A stretch of 50,641 bases of DNA from Acidobacteriaceae bacterium (GCA_027452245.1 DAIDGW010000109.1:1-50641), one strand, 5' to 3'; shown: positions 1 to 8,505, counted from the first letter of the stretch. The notes: a model not told the origin generated them from the sequence alone. Made by a program: numbers and translations.

Positions 1-42
1 GCCGGAGTTGTGGGCACTCGACGTGAGGGCAAACAGGTTCAT
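1..42 (-). CDS. 5' end of a protein cut by the window edge (possibly YbhB/YbcL family)
   Basis: Reading the minus strand, an ATG at 42 is preceded by a good ribosome binding site (AAGGA, about five bases upstream) and opens a frame reading MNLFALTSSAHNSG up to the window edge. The pattern LTSSA-x-x-x-G near the N terminus resembles the start of YbhB/YbcL (Raf kinase inhibitor-like) proteins, but 14 residues are too few to be sure. It diverges from the DNA glycosylase gene. Confidence 0.4.
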   Translation of the reverse strand, partial: MNLFALTSSAHNSG

Positions 43-336
43 TGTTTCCTTGCGATCAAAGAAGTGAAGCAAGCCTGCTCGTTAATCAGCGATGTACTCC
101 GAGCCCAAGTAAAGAACGAACAACGCCTGAAAATCTGATCACTGCACAATTGATCCTCTTGCCATTCCCGCTCCCCCTCTTCAGAATGGACGTTTGCGTC
201 GGGGGCGATGCCCGACGTGCGATAAAGACCAACGTGGGGATCTGCTCACCTAAAAACTCTGCGACACTGCTGCAGTGAGCCGGACTGTCATAGGCGAGCT
301 TTCGAAGGCAAGGCTTAATCTGGAAAAAGGTAGCGC
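43..336. other. Intergenic region between divergent genes
   Basis: About 290 bases separate the two divergent starts. Small reading frames here have no recognisable product and no convincing ribosome binding site. Promoters for both flanking genes are expected here, but I do not see clear hexamers. Confidence 0.5.
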
Positions 337-996
337 ATGAGAAAAGCCGTCAATCATCTAAAGAAAGCCGATCCCGTCTTGCGGGCGATCATTGAAGAGG
401 TGGGACCTTGCCGCATGGAATTCAGTCCGCCGGAGTTTCACAGCCTGGCGGAGGCGATCGTGTATCAGCAATTAAACGGAACGGCGGCGGCTACGATTTT
501 CAAGCGCTTTGCCGCGCTGGCGGGAGATCCGTTGAAACCGCAGGGAATTCTGTGTCTCACAGATGAACAATTGCGGGCAGTGGGTTTATCGAAGCAGAAA
601 TCGACATACTTGAAAGACCTGGCGGCAAAGACGTCCGAGGGGTTGCTAGATTTCCGGAAGCTGCCGGAACTCGCCGATCACGACGTGATCGAACATCTGA
701 CACAGGTCAAAGGGATCGGAGTATGGACGGCACACATGTTTCTGATGTTCACGCTGCGCCGCCCCAATGTGCTGCCTACCGGGGATTTCGGCGTGCGCAT
801 GGCGATGCACAAGCACTATCTCGACCGGCGGCGAGGCAGTCCCTCCAAAAGCAAACGTAAGAGGAAGATCAAGCTACCCAATCCGGCACAAATGGAAAAA
901 ATTGCAAAAGCCTGGGAACCGTACCGCAGCATCGCTTGCTGGTACTTATGGCGAAGCCTGGACACAAAGCTCATGGAACCGGCGGTGCGCAAATAA
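337..996 (+). CDS. DNA-3-methyladenine glycosylase II / HhH-GPD base-excision glycosylase
   Basis: The product is 219 residues. It should remove alkylated bases such as 3-methyladenine as the first step of base-excision repair. The helix-hairpin-helix is visible as LTQVKGIGVWTA around residues 121-132. It is followed by the GPD-type loop PTGDFGV, whose aspartate (about residue 150) is the expected catalytic residue. The segment EAIVYQQLNGTAA near residue 40 is typical of the AlkA/MAG core. The protein is close in size to yeast MAG-like enzymes and lacks the extra N-terminal domain of E. coli AlkA. The ATG at 337 is preceded by AAAAAGG. The basic stretch around residues 168-178 (KSKRKRK) is probably a surface loop. 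Confidence 0.85.
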   Translation: MRKAVNHLKKADPVLRAIIEEVGPCRMEFSPPEFHSLAEAIVYQQLNGTAAATIFKRFAALAGDPLKPQGILCLTDEQLRAVGLSKQKSTYLKDLAAKTSEGLLDFRKLPELADHDVIEHLTQVKGIGVWTAHMFLMFTLRRPNVLPTGDFGVRMAMHKHYLDRRRGSPSKSKRKRKIKLPNPAQMEKIAKAWEPYRSIACWYLWRSLDTKLMEPAVRK

Positions 997-1041
997 TGAC
1001 GCCAAGGACTTCCTGTGCTGGTTGAGGCAGGGTGTGATTAA

Positions 1042-1467
1042 ATGAAAGCCATGTCGGATCCGAAGATTCGCGTATTGGTGGCAAAACCCGGGCTCGATGG
1101 GCACGATCGCGGAGCGAAGGTAATTGCGCGCGCCTTGCGTGATGCGGGCATGGAGGTCATTTACACGGGACTGCGTCAGACGCCCGAGATGATCGTGAAC
1201 GCAGCGTTGCAGGAAGACGTACAGGTGATCGGGCTGTCAATTCTTTCCGGCGCACACAATGCGATCGTTCCCCGCGTGATGGACCTTCTGAGTCAAAACA
1301 AGATGGAAGACGTTATCGTTCTGGTAGGCGGGATCATTCCGGACCAGGACATTGCGGGACTCAAGAAGGCTGGCGTGGCGGCCATTTTTCAACCGGGCAC
1401 AGCGATGGACGACATTGTGAAATTTATCCGCGAAAACGTCAAACAACCCGGGCTCGCAACCCATTAG
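1042..1467 (+). CDS. Stand-alone cobalamin-binding domain protein (methylmalonyl-CoA mutase C-terminal type)
   Basis: A 141-residue protein that is essentially one B12-binding Rossmann domain. The signature DGHDRG near residue 20 supplies the histidine that ligates cobalt in methylmalonyl-CoA and isobutyryl-CoA mutases. Further conserved pieces are GLSILSGAH and [10 protein letters not shown], followed by [10 protein letters not shown]. In two-subunit mutases this domain is encoded separately and pairs with a large substrate-binding subunit, which is absent from this window. The ATG at 1042 has AGGG nine bases upstream; a second ATG at 1051 is possible. The gene heads the acyl-CoA block, so a partner mutase elsewhere is likely. 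The family call is firm; the exact substrate is unknown. Confidence 0.85.
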   Translation: MKAMSDPKIRVLVAKPGLDGHDRGAKVIARALRDAGMEVIYTGLRQTPEMIVNAALQEDVQVIGLSILSGAHNAIVPRVMDLLSQNKMEDVIVLVGGIIPDQDIAGLKKAGVAAIFQPGTAMDDIVKFIRENVKQPGLATH

Positions 1468-1516
1468 CCTGAATTCCACAAGTTTCTGATTGCACACGCA
1501 GACCGTCGGCCTTCCC

Positions 1517-2251
1517 ATGCCGGATTCAGACTTCAGCAGCCTTCGACAGCAACTCGAGCGGACAGTCGGTCCAGTTCCTTGGTATTGGAAGACCTTTTTG
1601 CCATTTCATTCGCGCTCGGGGCAGCGTTTTGTATGGACGCACCATGGAACGGAAGGGCCGATAGGTTACCTGGTTACGCTTTCCCTGGAGCAGGAACCGG
1701 ACAAGCCAAGGCTGGCTTTGAACACGTATTGCCGGGCCTTCCCTATCGAGCCAAACTACATTGGCGTATGGTGTCCGGAGGGAAGAAATCTGCGGATCAC
1801 CTGCTTCGATCCCGAGCAACTGAAAACTTTCGAGGTAGCGGAACTTGCGGGGTGGTTCAAGCAGTCTTCGGACCGCATCTATGCGGCAACGGCTCCGATC
1901 GCGGATTTCGAAATTCCGCTGTCGCTTGAGCCGGGCACACACAAAATCGAGGTACCCATCGAGTTGCGAACCGTGGATGAATTGATTGCGCCTGCGAGCT
2001 ACAAGGCCATGAGACTGGACGATCCGGCGTTTGCTTTGTTCGTCTTCTATCTACAGGCTGGGTTGGTGGAGGTGCTTCCGCAACAGTGGTTTACAGCGGC
2101 ACAATTTGAAGTTGGAAGGCAGTGGATCTCGCGAGCAGCACGCGATCCGGAGTCGCAGCGTATTTTCGGGGAATGCTACGGCGTAGGAACCTTCCTGCTG
2201 GAAGAGGACGGCTGCCGGCTCGCTGAATGGGTTGACCGGACAAACCAATAG
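1517..2251 (+). CDS. Conserved-looking protein of unknown function
   Basis: A 244-residue soluble protein I do not recognise. I chose ATG 1517 over an in-frame TTG at 1490, since ATG gives the natural start MPDSDFSSLRQ. There is no signal peptide or membrane segment. It is rich in aromatic residues (PWYWKTFLPFHSRSG near the N terminus, GVWCPEGRNL in the middle) and acidic at the C terminus. It sits between the cobalamin-binding protein and a crotonase with only 12 bases before the next gene, so it is probably co-transcribed with the acyl-CoA block. No cofactor-binding motif is evident, and I assign no function. Confidence 0.7.
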   Translation: MPDSDFSSLRQQLERTVGPVPWYWKTFLPFHSRSGQRFVWTHHGTEGPIGYLVTLSLEQEPDKPRLALNTYCRAFPIEPNYIGVWCPEGRNLRITCFDPEQLKTFEVAELAGWFKQSSDRIYAATAPIADFEIPLSLEPGTHKIEVPIELRTVDELIAPASYKAMRLDDPAFALFVFYLQAGLVEVLPQQWFTAAQFEVGRQWISRAARDPESQRIFGECYGVGTFLLEEDGCRLAEWVDRTNQ

Positions 2252-2263
2252 CTTCGGATATCC

Positions 2264-2872
2264 GTGACCAACGAACCTTCCAACCGATGCGAATTCGCTC
2301 TGGCCATGCGCGACGAGATTCTGATACTGACTCTGGCGTCCACGGATGGGTTGAATCGCCTCAGCCGGCAGAAGGTCATCGCGCTCGCCGAGCAAATTGA
2401 TCTCCGGGCGAACTCTAGACCGGTTTCACCGTTGATCATCACGGGAATGCCTATTTTTTCAGCCGGCGCCGACCTGAACGAAATTGCCGCATTGGGCCGT
2501 CCGGAGGCCCTTAGGTTTGCCCAGGATGGACAGCGGCTGATGGGACTGGTTGAAAGCTATCCGGGTCCGGTTATTGCAGCCGTGCGCGGCTTCTGCATGG
2601 GCGGGGGGCTGGATTTGGCATTAGCGTGCCGCCACCGGATCGCTTCACCGGATGCTGTGTTTGGACACCGCGGGGCGGCGCTGGGGTTAATCACGGGATG
2701 GGGTGGCACGCAGCGCCTGCCTCGGCTAGTCGGGAAATCGCGCGCCTTACAGATGTTCATCGAGGCGGAGAAGGTCAGGCCCGGCGAGGCTTTGCGCATT
2801 GGGCTGGTGGACGCGATATCGGACCATCCGGTCGAAGAGGCCATCCGACGGATCCGGGCCTGTCGCGGCTAG
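2264..2872 (+). CDS. Short enoyl-CoA hydratase/isomerase family protein with altered catalytic positions
   Basis: This 202-residue protein starts at GTG and has the crotonase fold: the oxyanion-hole segments SAGADLNEIA and GFCMGGGLDLALAC, then GLITGWGGTQRLPRLVG. Aligned by eye with rat crotonase, the glutamate of GGGCEL is aspartate here (GGGLDL), and the glutamate of FGQPE is replaced in FGHRG. Both general acid/base residues of a hydratase are therefore missing. The protein is also about 50 residues shorter than usual and lacks most of the C-terminal helices used in oligomerisation. I see no frameshift that would restore a tail. It may be a crotonase with another reaction or a non-catalytic member. 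The downstream carboxyltransferase starts 66 bases later. Confidence 0.75.
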   Translation: MTNEPSNRCEFALAMRDEILILTLASTDGLNRLSRQKVIALAEQIDLRANSRPVSPLIITGMPIFSAGADLNEIAALGRPEALRFAQDGQRLMGLVESYPGPVIAAVRGFCMGGGLDLALACRHRIASPDAVFGHRGAALGLITGWGGTQRLPRLVGKSRALQMFIEAEKVRPGEALRIGLVDAISDHPVEEAIRRIRACRG

Positions 2873-2938
2873 AGGGAGAGGCTGATTGCGCCACTCTGCT
2901 CCCCTGGTATACCGTAAACAGTTTGCCCTGTGGGATCT

Positions 2939-4648
2939 ATGGCTGATCGGAACGAAACTCCCGTAGTAAATGGCTCGACCGAAGCAAGTGTGTTGACTTC
3001 CAAAGTCGATGCCACGTCGCCGCGTTTTGAAGCGAACATGCGCTTCCTCGCTGACCTGATGTCGCAGGTGCGAAATGAGGAAGAAAAGATCGGCGAAGGC
3101 GGCGGCCCGAAGGCGATTGAGAATCAGCATTCCAAGTCAAGACTGACGGCTCGCGAGCGCATCGAGAGGCTCACGGATCCAGACACATTTTTTGAGCTGG
3201 GAATTTATGCCGCGCATGAGATGTATGAAGAATGGGGCGGAGCCCCGGCCGCCGGCGTTATCACCGGACTGGCCCGAATTCAGACGCGGCTGGTGATGAT
3301 CATTGCCAATGACGCAACGGTCAAGGCGGGTGCTTTTTTCCCGATGACCTCAAAGAAGGTGATTCGGGCGCAGAATATCGCGATCGAAAATCGGATTCCG
3401 ACGGTTTACCTGGTGGATTCCGCAGGTGTCTTCCTGCCTCTGCAAGAAGATGTGTTTCCCGATACTGACGATTTCGGCCGGGTCTTCCGGAACAACGCGG
3501 TGATGTCGGCCTTGGGAATTCCGCAGATCGCGGCCATCATGGGCATGTGCGTCGCAGGCGGGGGGTACTTGCCGGTGATGTGCGACCACGTCCTGATGAC
3601 CGACGGCAGCGGATTATTTCTGGCAGGTCCGGCGCTGGTGCAGGCCGCGATTGGGCAGAAAACATCTGCGGAAGACCTGGGCGGCGCGGCCATGCATTCG
3701 GCGATCAGCGGGACGGTAGATTTCCGGGAAAAGAATGACGAGGCATGCCTGCAGCGCATTCGCGCCATCGTGGAGAAGTGGGGATATCGGCGGCTCTCGC
3801 CATGGGATCGAAAGAAGCCGGTCGATCCCGTGCTGGCGGCAGAGGAGATTTATGGGATCTACGATTCGTCGCCGGCGCGTCCGTATGACATGAAGGAGAT
3901 TCTGGCGCGAGTGCTGGATGGCAGCCGCTTCGAAGAGTACAAACCCGAGTACGGCAAGACGCTGGTATGCGGTTATGGACGGATCGGCGGCTTTGCCGTG
4001 GGTATTGTGGCGAACCAGAAATTGCATTCGCAACAGGTGGATCATGAAGGCCACAAACGCATGGAGTTTGGCGGCGTGATCTACACCGAATCTGCAGAAA
4101 AAGCTGCTCGCTTCATCATGGATTGCAACCAGAACCTGATTCCGCTGGTGTTCTTCCATGACGTGAATGGATTCATGGTGGGCCGCGATGCCGAATGGAG
4201 CGGCATCATCAAAGCTGGGGCAAAGATGGTGAACGCCGTATCAAATTCTGTAGTTCCGAAGATTACCGTAATTGTCGGCGGATCGTTTGGAGCCGGACAC
4301 TATGCCATGTGCGGGAAGGCATATGATCCGCGCTTCGTGTTCGCGTGGCCTACGGCGCGTTACGCGGTCATGAGCGGAGACTCGGCGGCGGGAACACTGG
4401 TTGAAATCAAGGTGAAACAACTGGAGCGCGGCGGCAAGAAACTGAGTGAGCAAGAGAAGAAGGAGTTGTACGAGTCGGTGAAGCGCACTTACGACGAGCA
4501 GACCGATCCGCGGTACGGTGCGGCACGGCTTTGGATTGACAAGATTATCGACCCGATTGAGACCCGCGACGCAATTACACAGGCGCTCGAGGCAGCGGCG
4601 CTGAATCCTGACGTGGCCGAATTCAAGGTGGGAGTCTTGCAGACATAG
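2939..4648 (+). CDS. Acyl-CoA carboxylase carboxyltransferase (beta) subunit, methylcrotonyl-CoA carboxylase type
   Basis: A 569-residue carboxyltransferase that would move a carboxyl group from biotin to an acyl-CoA. The block VDSAGVFLPLQEDVFPD followed by DDFGRVFRNNAVMSA matches methylcrotonyl-CoA carboxylase beta subunits rather than propionyl-CoA ones. GMCVAGGGYLPVMCD, SAEDLGGAAMHSAISG and the C-terminal GGSFGAGHYAMCGKAYDP are the usual acyl-CoA and biotin pocket segments. I prefer ATG 2939 (GGGA five bases upstream) to GTG 2930. HMG-CoA lyase follows 22 bases later and a methylglutaconyl-CoA hydratase-like gene after that, which fits leucine degradation. The matching biotin carboxylase/biotin carrier subunit is not in the window. 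The subunit type is firm; the substrate is inferred. Confidence 0.85.
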   Translation: MADRNETPVVNGSTEASVLTSKVDATSPRFEANMRFLADLMSQVRNEEEKIGEGGGPKAIENQHSKSRLTARERIERLTDPDTFFELGIYAAHEMYEEWGGAPAAGVITGLARIQTRLVMIIANDATVKAGAFFPMTSKKVIRAQNIAIENRIPTVYLVDSAGVFLPLQEDVFPDTDDFGRVFRNNAVMSALGIPQIAAIMGMCVAGGGYLPVMCDHVLMTDGSGLFLAGPALVQAAIGQKTSAEDLGGAAMHSAISGTVDFREKNDEACLQRIRAIVEKWGYRRLSPWDRKKPVDPVLAAEEIYGIYDSSPARPYDMKEILARVLDGSRFEEYKPEYGKTLVCGYGRIGGFAVGIVANQKLHSQQVDHEGHKRMEFGGVIYTESAEKAARFIMDCNQNLIPLVFFHDVNGFMVGRDAEWSGIIKAGAKMVNAVSNSVVPKITVIVGGSFGAGHYAMCGKAYDPRFVFAWPTARYAVMSGDSAAGTLVEIKVKQLERGGKKLSEQEKKELYESVKRTYDEQTDPRYGAARLWIDKIIDPIETRDAITQALEAAALNPDVAEFKVGVLQT

Positions 4649-4670
4649 TGACTTCTCGGAGACAGGCGTT

Positions 4671-5549
4671 TTGAGTAATGAGGTCAAACTGATCGAATGT
4701 CCGCGGGATGCCTGGCAAGGGCTGAAGGGACATATACCGGCCGAATTGAAGGCTGACTATCTGAAGGCTCTGATCAGCGCAGGATTCAAGCACATCGATG
4801 CGGTGTCGTTCGTGTCGCCTAATGCCGTGCCGCAGATGGCCGATTCGGAAGATGTTTTGAAGGAACTAGATCCGCCGGATGATGTAGAGATTATTGGCAT
4901 TGTTGTGAACGAAAAAGGAGCGCAGCGGGCCATCGATACGCAATCTGTCCGGACGCTCGGGTTTCCGTATTCGATTTCTGAAACGTTTCTGCGCAGGAAC
5001 CAGAACCAGTCGCCCGAAGATGCTATGGAGAATCTGGACAAGATCCACAGCAAGGCCGCGGACGCGGGGATTGACATGGTTGTGTACATCTCGATGGCAT
5101 TCGGCAACCCATATGGCGATCTGTGGAACATCGATGAGGTTCTGGAAGCTATCGGATTGCTGGAGACGGAAGACTTCCGCATGATCTCGTTGGCAGACAC
5201 GGTAGGAATGGCAACTCCGGAGCAGATACGGGATCTGGTGGGAGCGGTGATAGCGAAGTATGGATACCTGGAAATCGGAGTGCATCTGCACAGCCGGCCC
5301 GAGCAGGCGGCCGAAAAGGTAAAAGCTGCGTACGACGCCGGATGCCGGCGGTTTGATTCGGTGGTAGGCGGATTGGGCGGGTGTCCGTTTGCCCAGGATG
5401 CCCTGGTGGGAAACATTCCGACGGAGAAGGTGCTGCAAGCGCTGCAGGAACGAGGCGCGGATTTACCGAAATTGAAGCCGCTAGACGCACTGTTGAAGGC
5501 AAGCGCCGGCATCGGCGCAAAATTCAGCAGTTCGCATGCTGCAGATTAG
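4671..5549 (+). CDS. Hydroxymethylglutaryl-CoA lyase family protein
   Basis: A 292-residue TIM-barrel lyase expected to split HMG-CoA into acetoacetate and acetyl-CoA. Catalytic Arg12-Asp13 lie in IECPRDAWQG, SFVSP is at residues 46-50, the metal-binding histidines are in HLHSR (about 205-207), and the glycine-rich cysteine loop GLGGCPFAQ is near 235. The forms IECPRDA and HLHS differ from the classical VGPRDGLQ and HCHDT and recall Bacteroidetes-type HMG-CoA lyases. The start is TTG 4671 with GGAG and AGG just upstream; no other in-frame start precedes the conserved core. It follows the carboxyltransferase and precedes the hydratase, consistent with the last steps of leucine breakdown. Confidence 0.8.
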   Translation: MSNEVKLIECPRDAWQGLKGHIPAELKADYLKALISAGFKHIDAVSFVSPNAVPQMADSEDVLKELDPPDDVEIIGIVVNEKGAQRAIDTQSVRTLGFPYSISETFLRRNQNQSPEDAMENLDKIHSKAADAGIDMVVYISMAFGNPYGDLWNIDEVLEAIGLLETEDFRMISLADTVGMATPEQIRDLVGAVIAKYGYLEIGVHLHSRPEQAAEKVKAAYDAGCRRFDSVVGGLGGCPFAQDALVGNIPTEKVLQALQERGADLPKLKPLDALLKASAGIGAKFSSSHAAD

Positions 5550-5626
5550 CGCAAGAGTACTCTGGAATTCAGCGATTCCAGTTTCATGAACCCGGCTTAG
5601 TTTATCTGGACGAATTTGAATCGGCA

Positions 5627-6409
5627 ATGAATTACACGACAATCCAACTGGCACTCGAAGGCGGGATCGCGACAATCACGCTGAACCGTCCGGAAAAGCG
5701 GAATGCGGTCAGCTTTCAACTCGTCGATGAGTTGATGTCGGCTTTTGACGAAATCGAGAAATCATCAGCGCAGGTTCTGATCATAACGGGATCGGGGAAG
5801 GCGTTCTGTGCGGGTATGGATCTGGAAGAACTGAAATCCCTGCTCGGCAAAACGCATGACGAGAACGTTCGCGACTCGTCGCGCATGGCGCAGATGTTCC
5901 GGCGGCTTTATGAATTCCCTAAGGCGACGATTGCGGCGGTGAATGGGGCAGCCATTGCGGGCGGAACAGGCTTGGCTACGATGTGCGACTTTACCCTGGC
6001 GGCTCCGGAGGCGAAGTTTGGATACACCGAAGTTCGCATCGGGTTCGTGCCTGCGATTGTCTCCTCGATTCTGGTGTGGCAGGTCGGACACAAGATCGCG
6101 CGGGACTTATTGCTGACTGGCCGATTATTTGACGCGGCGGAAGCGCATCGCTACGGACTGGTGAATGAGGTGGTTTCAGAGGATAAGCTCATGAGTCGGG
6201 CGCGGGAACTTGCATCGCAGGTTCTGGAGAACAGCCCGTCATCGGTTCGCGCAACCAAGAAGCTGATCAACGGGTTCATCGCAAAACAACTGGATCAGCA
6301 GATTGCCGAGGCCGTGAAAGATAATGCCCGGATCCGTACCACGGCGGATTTCCGCGAAGGCGTGTCATCATTTTTGGAGAAGCGGAAACCGGTCTGGACA
6401 GGCAAGTAG
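5627..6409 (+). CDS. Enoyl-CoA hydratase family, probable methylglutaconyl-CoA hydratase (LiuC/AtuE-like)
   Basis: A 260-residue crotonase. NRPEKRNAVSFQLVDEL, GKAFCAGMDLEEL and AAIAGGTGLATMCDF are the standard CoA-binding and oxyanion-hole segments. The first catalytic glutamate of crotonase is replaced (GGTGLA), but the second is present in FGYTEVRIGFVPAI near residue 135. Exactly this combination is known in LiuC-type methylglutaconyl-CoA hydratases. The frame extends upstream to 5381, but that part overlaps HMG-CoA lyase and lacks crotonase features, so ATG 5627 is the sensible start. With the carboxyltransferase and lyase it completes the lower leucine/isovalerate route; an alternative is a general short-chain hydratase. 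Confidence 0.8.
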   Translation: MNYTTIQLALEGGIATITLNRPEKRNAVSFQLVDELMSAFDEIEKSSAQVLIITGSGKAFCAGMDLEELKSLLGKTHDENVRDSSRMAQMFRRLYEFPKATIAAVNGAAIAGGTGLATMCDFTLAAPEAKFGYTEVRIGFVPAIVSSILVWQVGHKIARDLLLTGRLFDAAEAHRYGLVNEVVSEDKLMSRARELASQVLENSPSSVRATKKLINGFIAKQLDQQIAEAVKDNARIRTTADFREGVSSFLEKRKPVWTGK

Positions 6410-6446
6410 AAGGCGTCGATTGCAAGGGCCGAGACGAGGAAAATAC

Positions 6447-6899
6447 TTGAATTTAACTGTGCACGAAACACGAGTGCGTGTGCGGTATGCCGAAACTGAT
6501 CAGATGGGGGTGGTCTACCACTCGAATCATCTCATCTGGTTCGAAATCGGCCGCGTCGAATTCATGCGGCAACTGGGCGTTTCCTACCGAGATCTTGAGC
6601 GGGAGGACGGATGCTATATTGCCGTGGCGGAAGTGCAGTGCCGCTATCGTGCCCCGGTGCATTACGACGAGGAAGTCATCGTGCGCACGACGTTAAAGCA
6701 TGTGCGCGAATCGGTGGTCCAGTTCGGATACGAACTTGTGTTGGCAACCAACGGCAAATTGCTGGCAGAAGGCGAAACGACACACATCGTGACCGATGCA
6801 AATATGAAGGTGTCGGCTCTGCCGGAAAAGTATCTGGAATTGTTTCGCAAAGCCATGGGAAAAGAAACCAAGCAGACGGAACGAGAGATTAAGGCGTAG
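6447..6899 (+). CDS. Acyl-CoA thioesterase, YbgC/4HBT hot-dog family
   Basis: A 150-residue hot-dog thioesterase that hydrolyses acyl-CoA. The motif YAETDQMGVVYHSNHL near residues 14-29 contains the catalytic aspartate (Asp18) and the tyrosine/histidine pair of the YbgC group. The frame extends upstream over the hydratase gene, but a TTG at 6447 with GAGGA about eight bases upstream gives the natural N terminus MNLTVHETRVRVRYAE. It follows the hydratase by 37 bases. A role in releasing CoA from intermediates of the same pathway is inferred from context only. Confidence 0.85.
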   Translation: MNLTVHETRVRVRYAETDQMGVVYHSNHLIWFEIGRVEFMRQLGVSYRDLEREDGCYIAVAEVQCRYRAPVHYDEEVIVRTTLKHVRESVVQFGYELVLATNGKLLAEGETTHIVTDANMKVSALPEKYLELFRKAMGKETKQTEREIKA

Positions 6900-6930
6900 A
6901 TCGGCGACGGTTTTGGTAGTTCGAGGTTGC

Positions 6931-8460
6931 ATGAACGCTCTGCATATCAACGGAAACGACCTGGCGCTGGACGCGGTCCGAGAGGTCGCGGTTGAACGGC
7001 GGCCAGTACTATTGGCGCCAGATGCACGCGAAGTGGTCGAACGGGCCCGTGGCATCGTGGAAGATATCGTGGCCAGCAACAAGGTGGCATACGCGATCAC
7101 GACCGGCGTCGGCAAGCTCAGTGACGTACGGATCGCAGGCGACCAGATTCGCGAGCTGCAGGTCAACCTGGTACGCTCTCATTCTGTGGGAGTCGGCGAA
7201 CCGCTCTCGATTCCGGAGACACGTGCAATGATGCTCTTACGCGCGAATTCTCTGGCGAAGGGCTATTCGGGAGTGCGTCCTCTGGTGATCGACACTCTCT
7301 GCGAGATGCTCAATCGCGGAGTGACTCCAGTCGTCCCATCTCAGGGAAGTGTGGGAGCCAGCGGAGATCTAGCTCCTCTGGCGCACCTGGCGCTGGCGCT
7401 GATTGCCGAAGGCGAGTGTTTCGATGAAAAAGCGGGACGCGCACCTAGTGCTGAGTGCCTCAAGAAAGCGCAGATTAAGCCCCTGAACCTGCAGGCGAAG
7501 GAGACGATTTCGCTGATCAACGGCACCCAGGCCATGCTGGCAGTTGGATCGCTGGCTTTGTTGGCAGCCGAGACGCTGGTTGATTCCGCCGACGTGATTG
7601 GCGGGTTATCCTGCGATGCGCTGAAAGGAACTGACGCGGCGTTTGACGAGCGCATTCACAAGGCGCGTCCGCATGACGGGCAGATCAAAACGGCAGCGAA
7701 CCTCCGGCGAATGCTCGAGGGCAGCCAGATTCGCGAGTCGCATCGCGAATGTGGGCGGGTGCAGGATGCATATTCGCTGCGATGTATCCCGCAGGTGCAT
7801 GGAGCCGTTCGCGACACACTGGCGCATTGCCGCCAGGTGTTTGAGACCGAGGCCAACTCGGCGGTAGATAATCCGCTGGTTTTCGTGCGCGATCCGAAGA
7901 CGATGGAAGGTGACGTCATCTCGGGGGGAAACTTCCACGGCGAACCGATCGCGTTTGCCCTGGATTTTCTTGGAATCGCGCTGAGTGCGTTGGCGGGAAT
8001 CAGCGAGCGTCGTCTTGAGCGCCTAGTCAATCCAGCGCTGAGTGAGGGGTTGCCTCCATTTCTGGCTCCCGGGGCGGGGCTGAATTCGGGATTCATGATG
8101 GCGCAGGTGACTGCCGCAGCGCTGGTCAGCGAAAACAAGGTACTGGCGCACCCCGCGTCGGTCGATTCGATCACGACTTCCGGCAATAAAGAAGACTATG
8201 TCTCGATGGGAATGACGGCTGCGAACAAACTGCGCCGAATCGTAGAAAACACTCGGAATGTGCTGGCGATCGAGGCGGTGGCCGTCGCGCAAGCACTGGA
8301 TTTTCTGGCTCCGCTGAAAACTTCCAAGCGCGGACAGGCCGCGCATGTTGCCATACGGGCCGTGTGTCCCACGATGGAAAAAGACCGGGTGATGTATGGC
8401 GATTTTGCGAAAGCGGCAGATCTCATTGCCAGTGGAAAGATAGCAGCAGCATTGCGATAG
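6931..8460 (+). CDS. hutH: Histidine ammonia-lyase
   Basis: A 509-residue member of the aromatic amino acid lyase family that deaminates histidine to urocanate. The self-forming MIO cofactor comes from Ala143-Ser144-Gly145 within GSVGASGDLAPLAHLAL, the same position as in Pseudomonas HutH. Tyr54 and the loop TTGVGKLSDV, as well as VDNPLVF and QVTAAALVSENK, are family signatures. I chose ATG 6931 because GAGG lies just upstream; an in-frame TTG at 6913 is less likely. No other hut genes are in the window. Tyrosine or phenylalanine lyases share the fold, but the overall pattern is that of HutH. Confidence 0.9.
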   Translation: MNALHINGNDLALDAVREVAVERRPVLLAPDAREVVERARGIVEDIVASNKVAYAITTGVGKLSDVRIAGDQIRELQVNLVRSHSVGVGEPLSIPETRAMMLLRANSLAKGYSGVRPLVIDTLCEMLNRGVTPVVPSQGSVGASGDLAPLAHLALALIAEGECFDEKAGRAPSAECLKKAQIKPLNLQAKETISLINGTQAMLAVGSLALLAAETLVDSADVIGGLSCDALKGTDAAFDERIHKARPHDGQIKTAANLRRMLEGSQIRESHRECGRVQDAYSLRCIPQVHGAVRDTLAHCRQVFETEANSAVDNPLVFVRDPKTMEGDVISGGNFHGEPIAFALDFLGIALSALAGISERRLERLVNPALSEGLPPFLAPGAGLNSGFMMAQVTAAALVSENKVLAHPASVDSITTSGNKEDYVSMGMTAANKLRRIVENTRNVLAIEAVAVAQALDFLAPLKTSKRGQAAHVAIRAVCPTMEKDRVMYGDFAKAADLIASGKIAAALR

Positions 8461-8505
8461 GACCGCCTTCCCCATCTTCTGAGTGCGGACGCGACGAAGC
8501 TCCGG

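Noticed and set aside
5381..5626. Upstream extension of the LiuC-like hydratase
   Set aside because: It lies inside HMG-CoA lyase in another frame and has no crotonase sequence; ATG 5627 gives the family N terminus.
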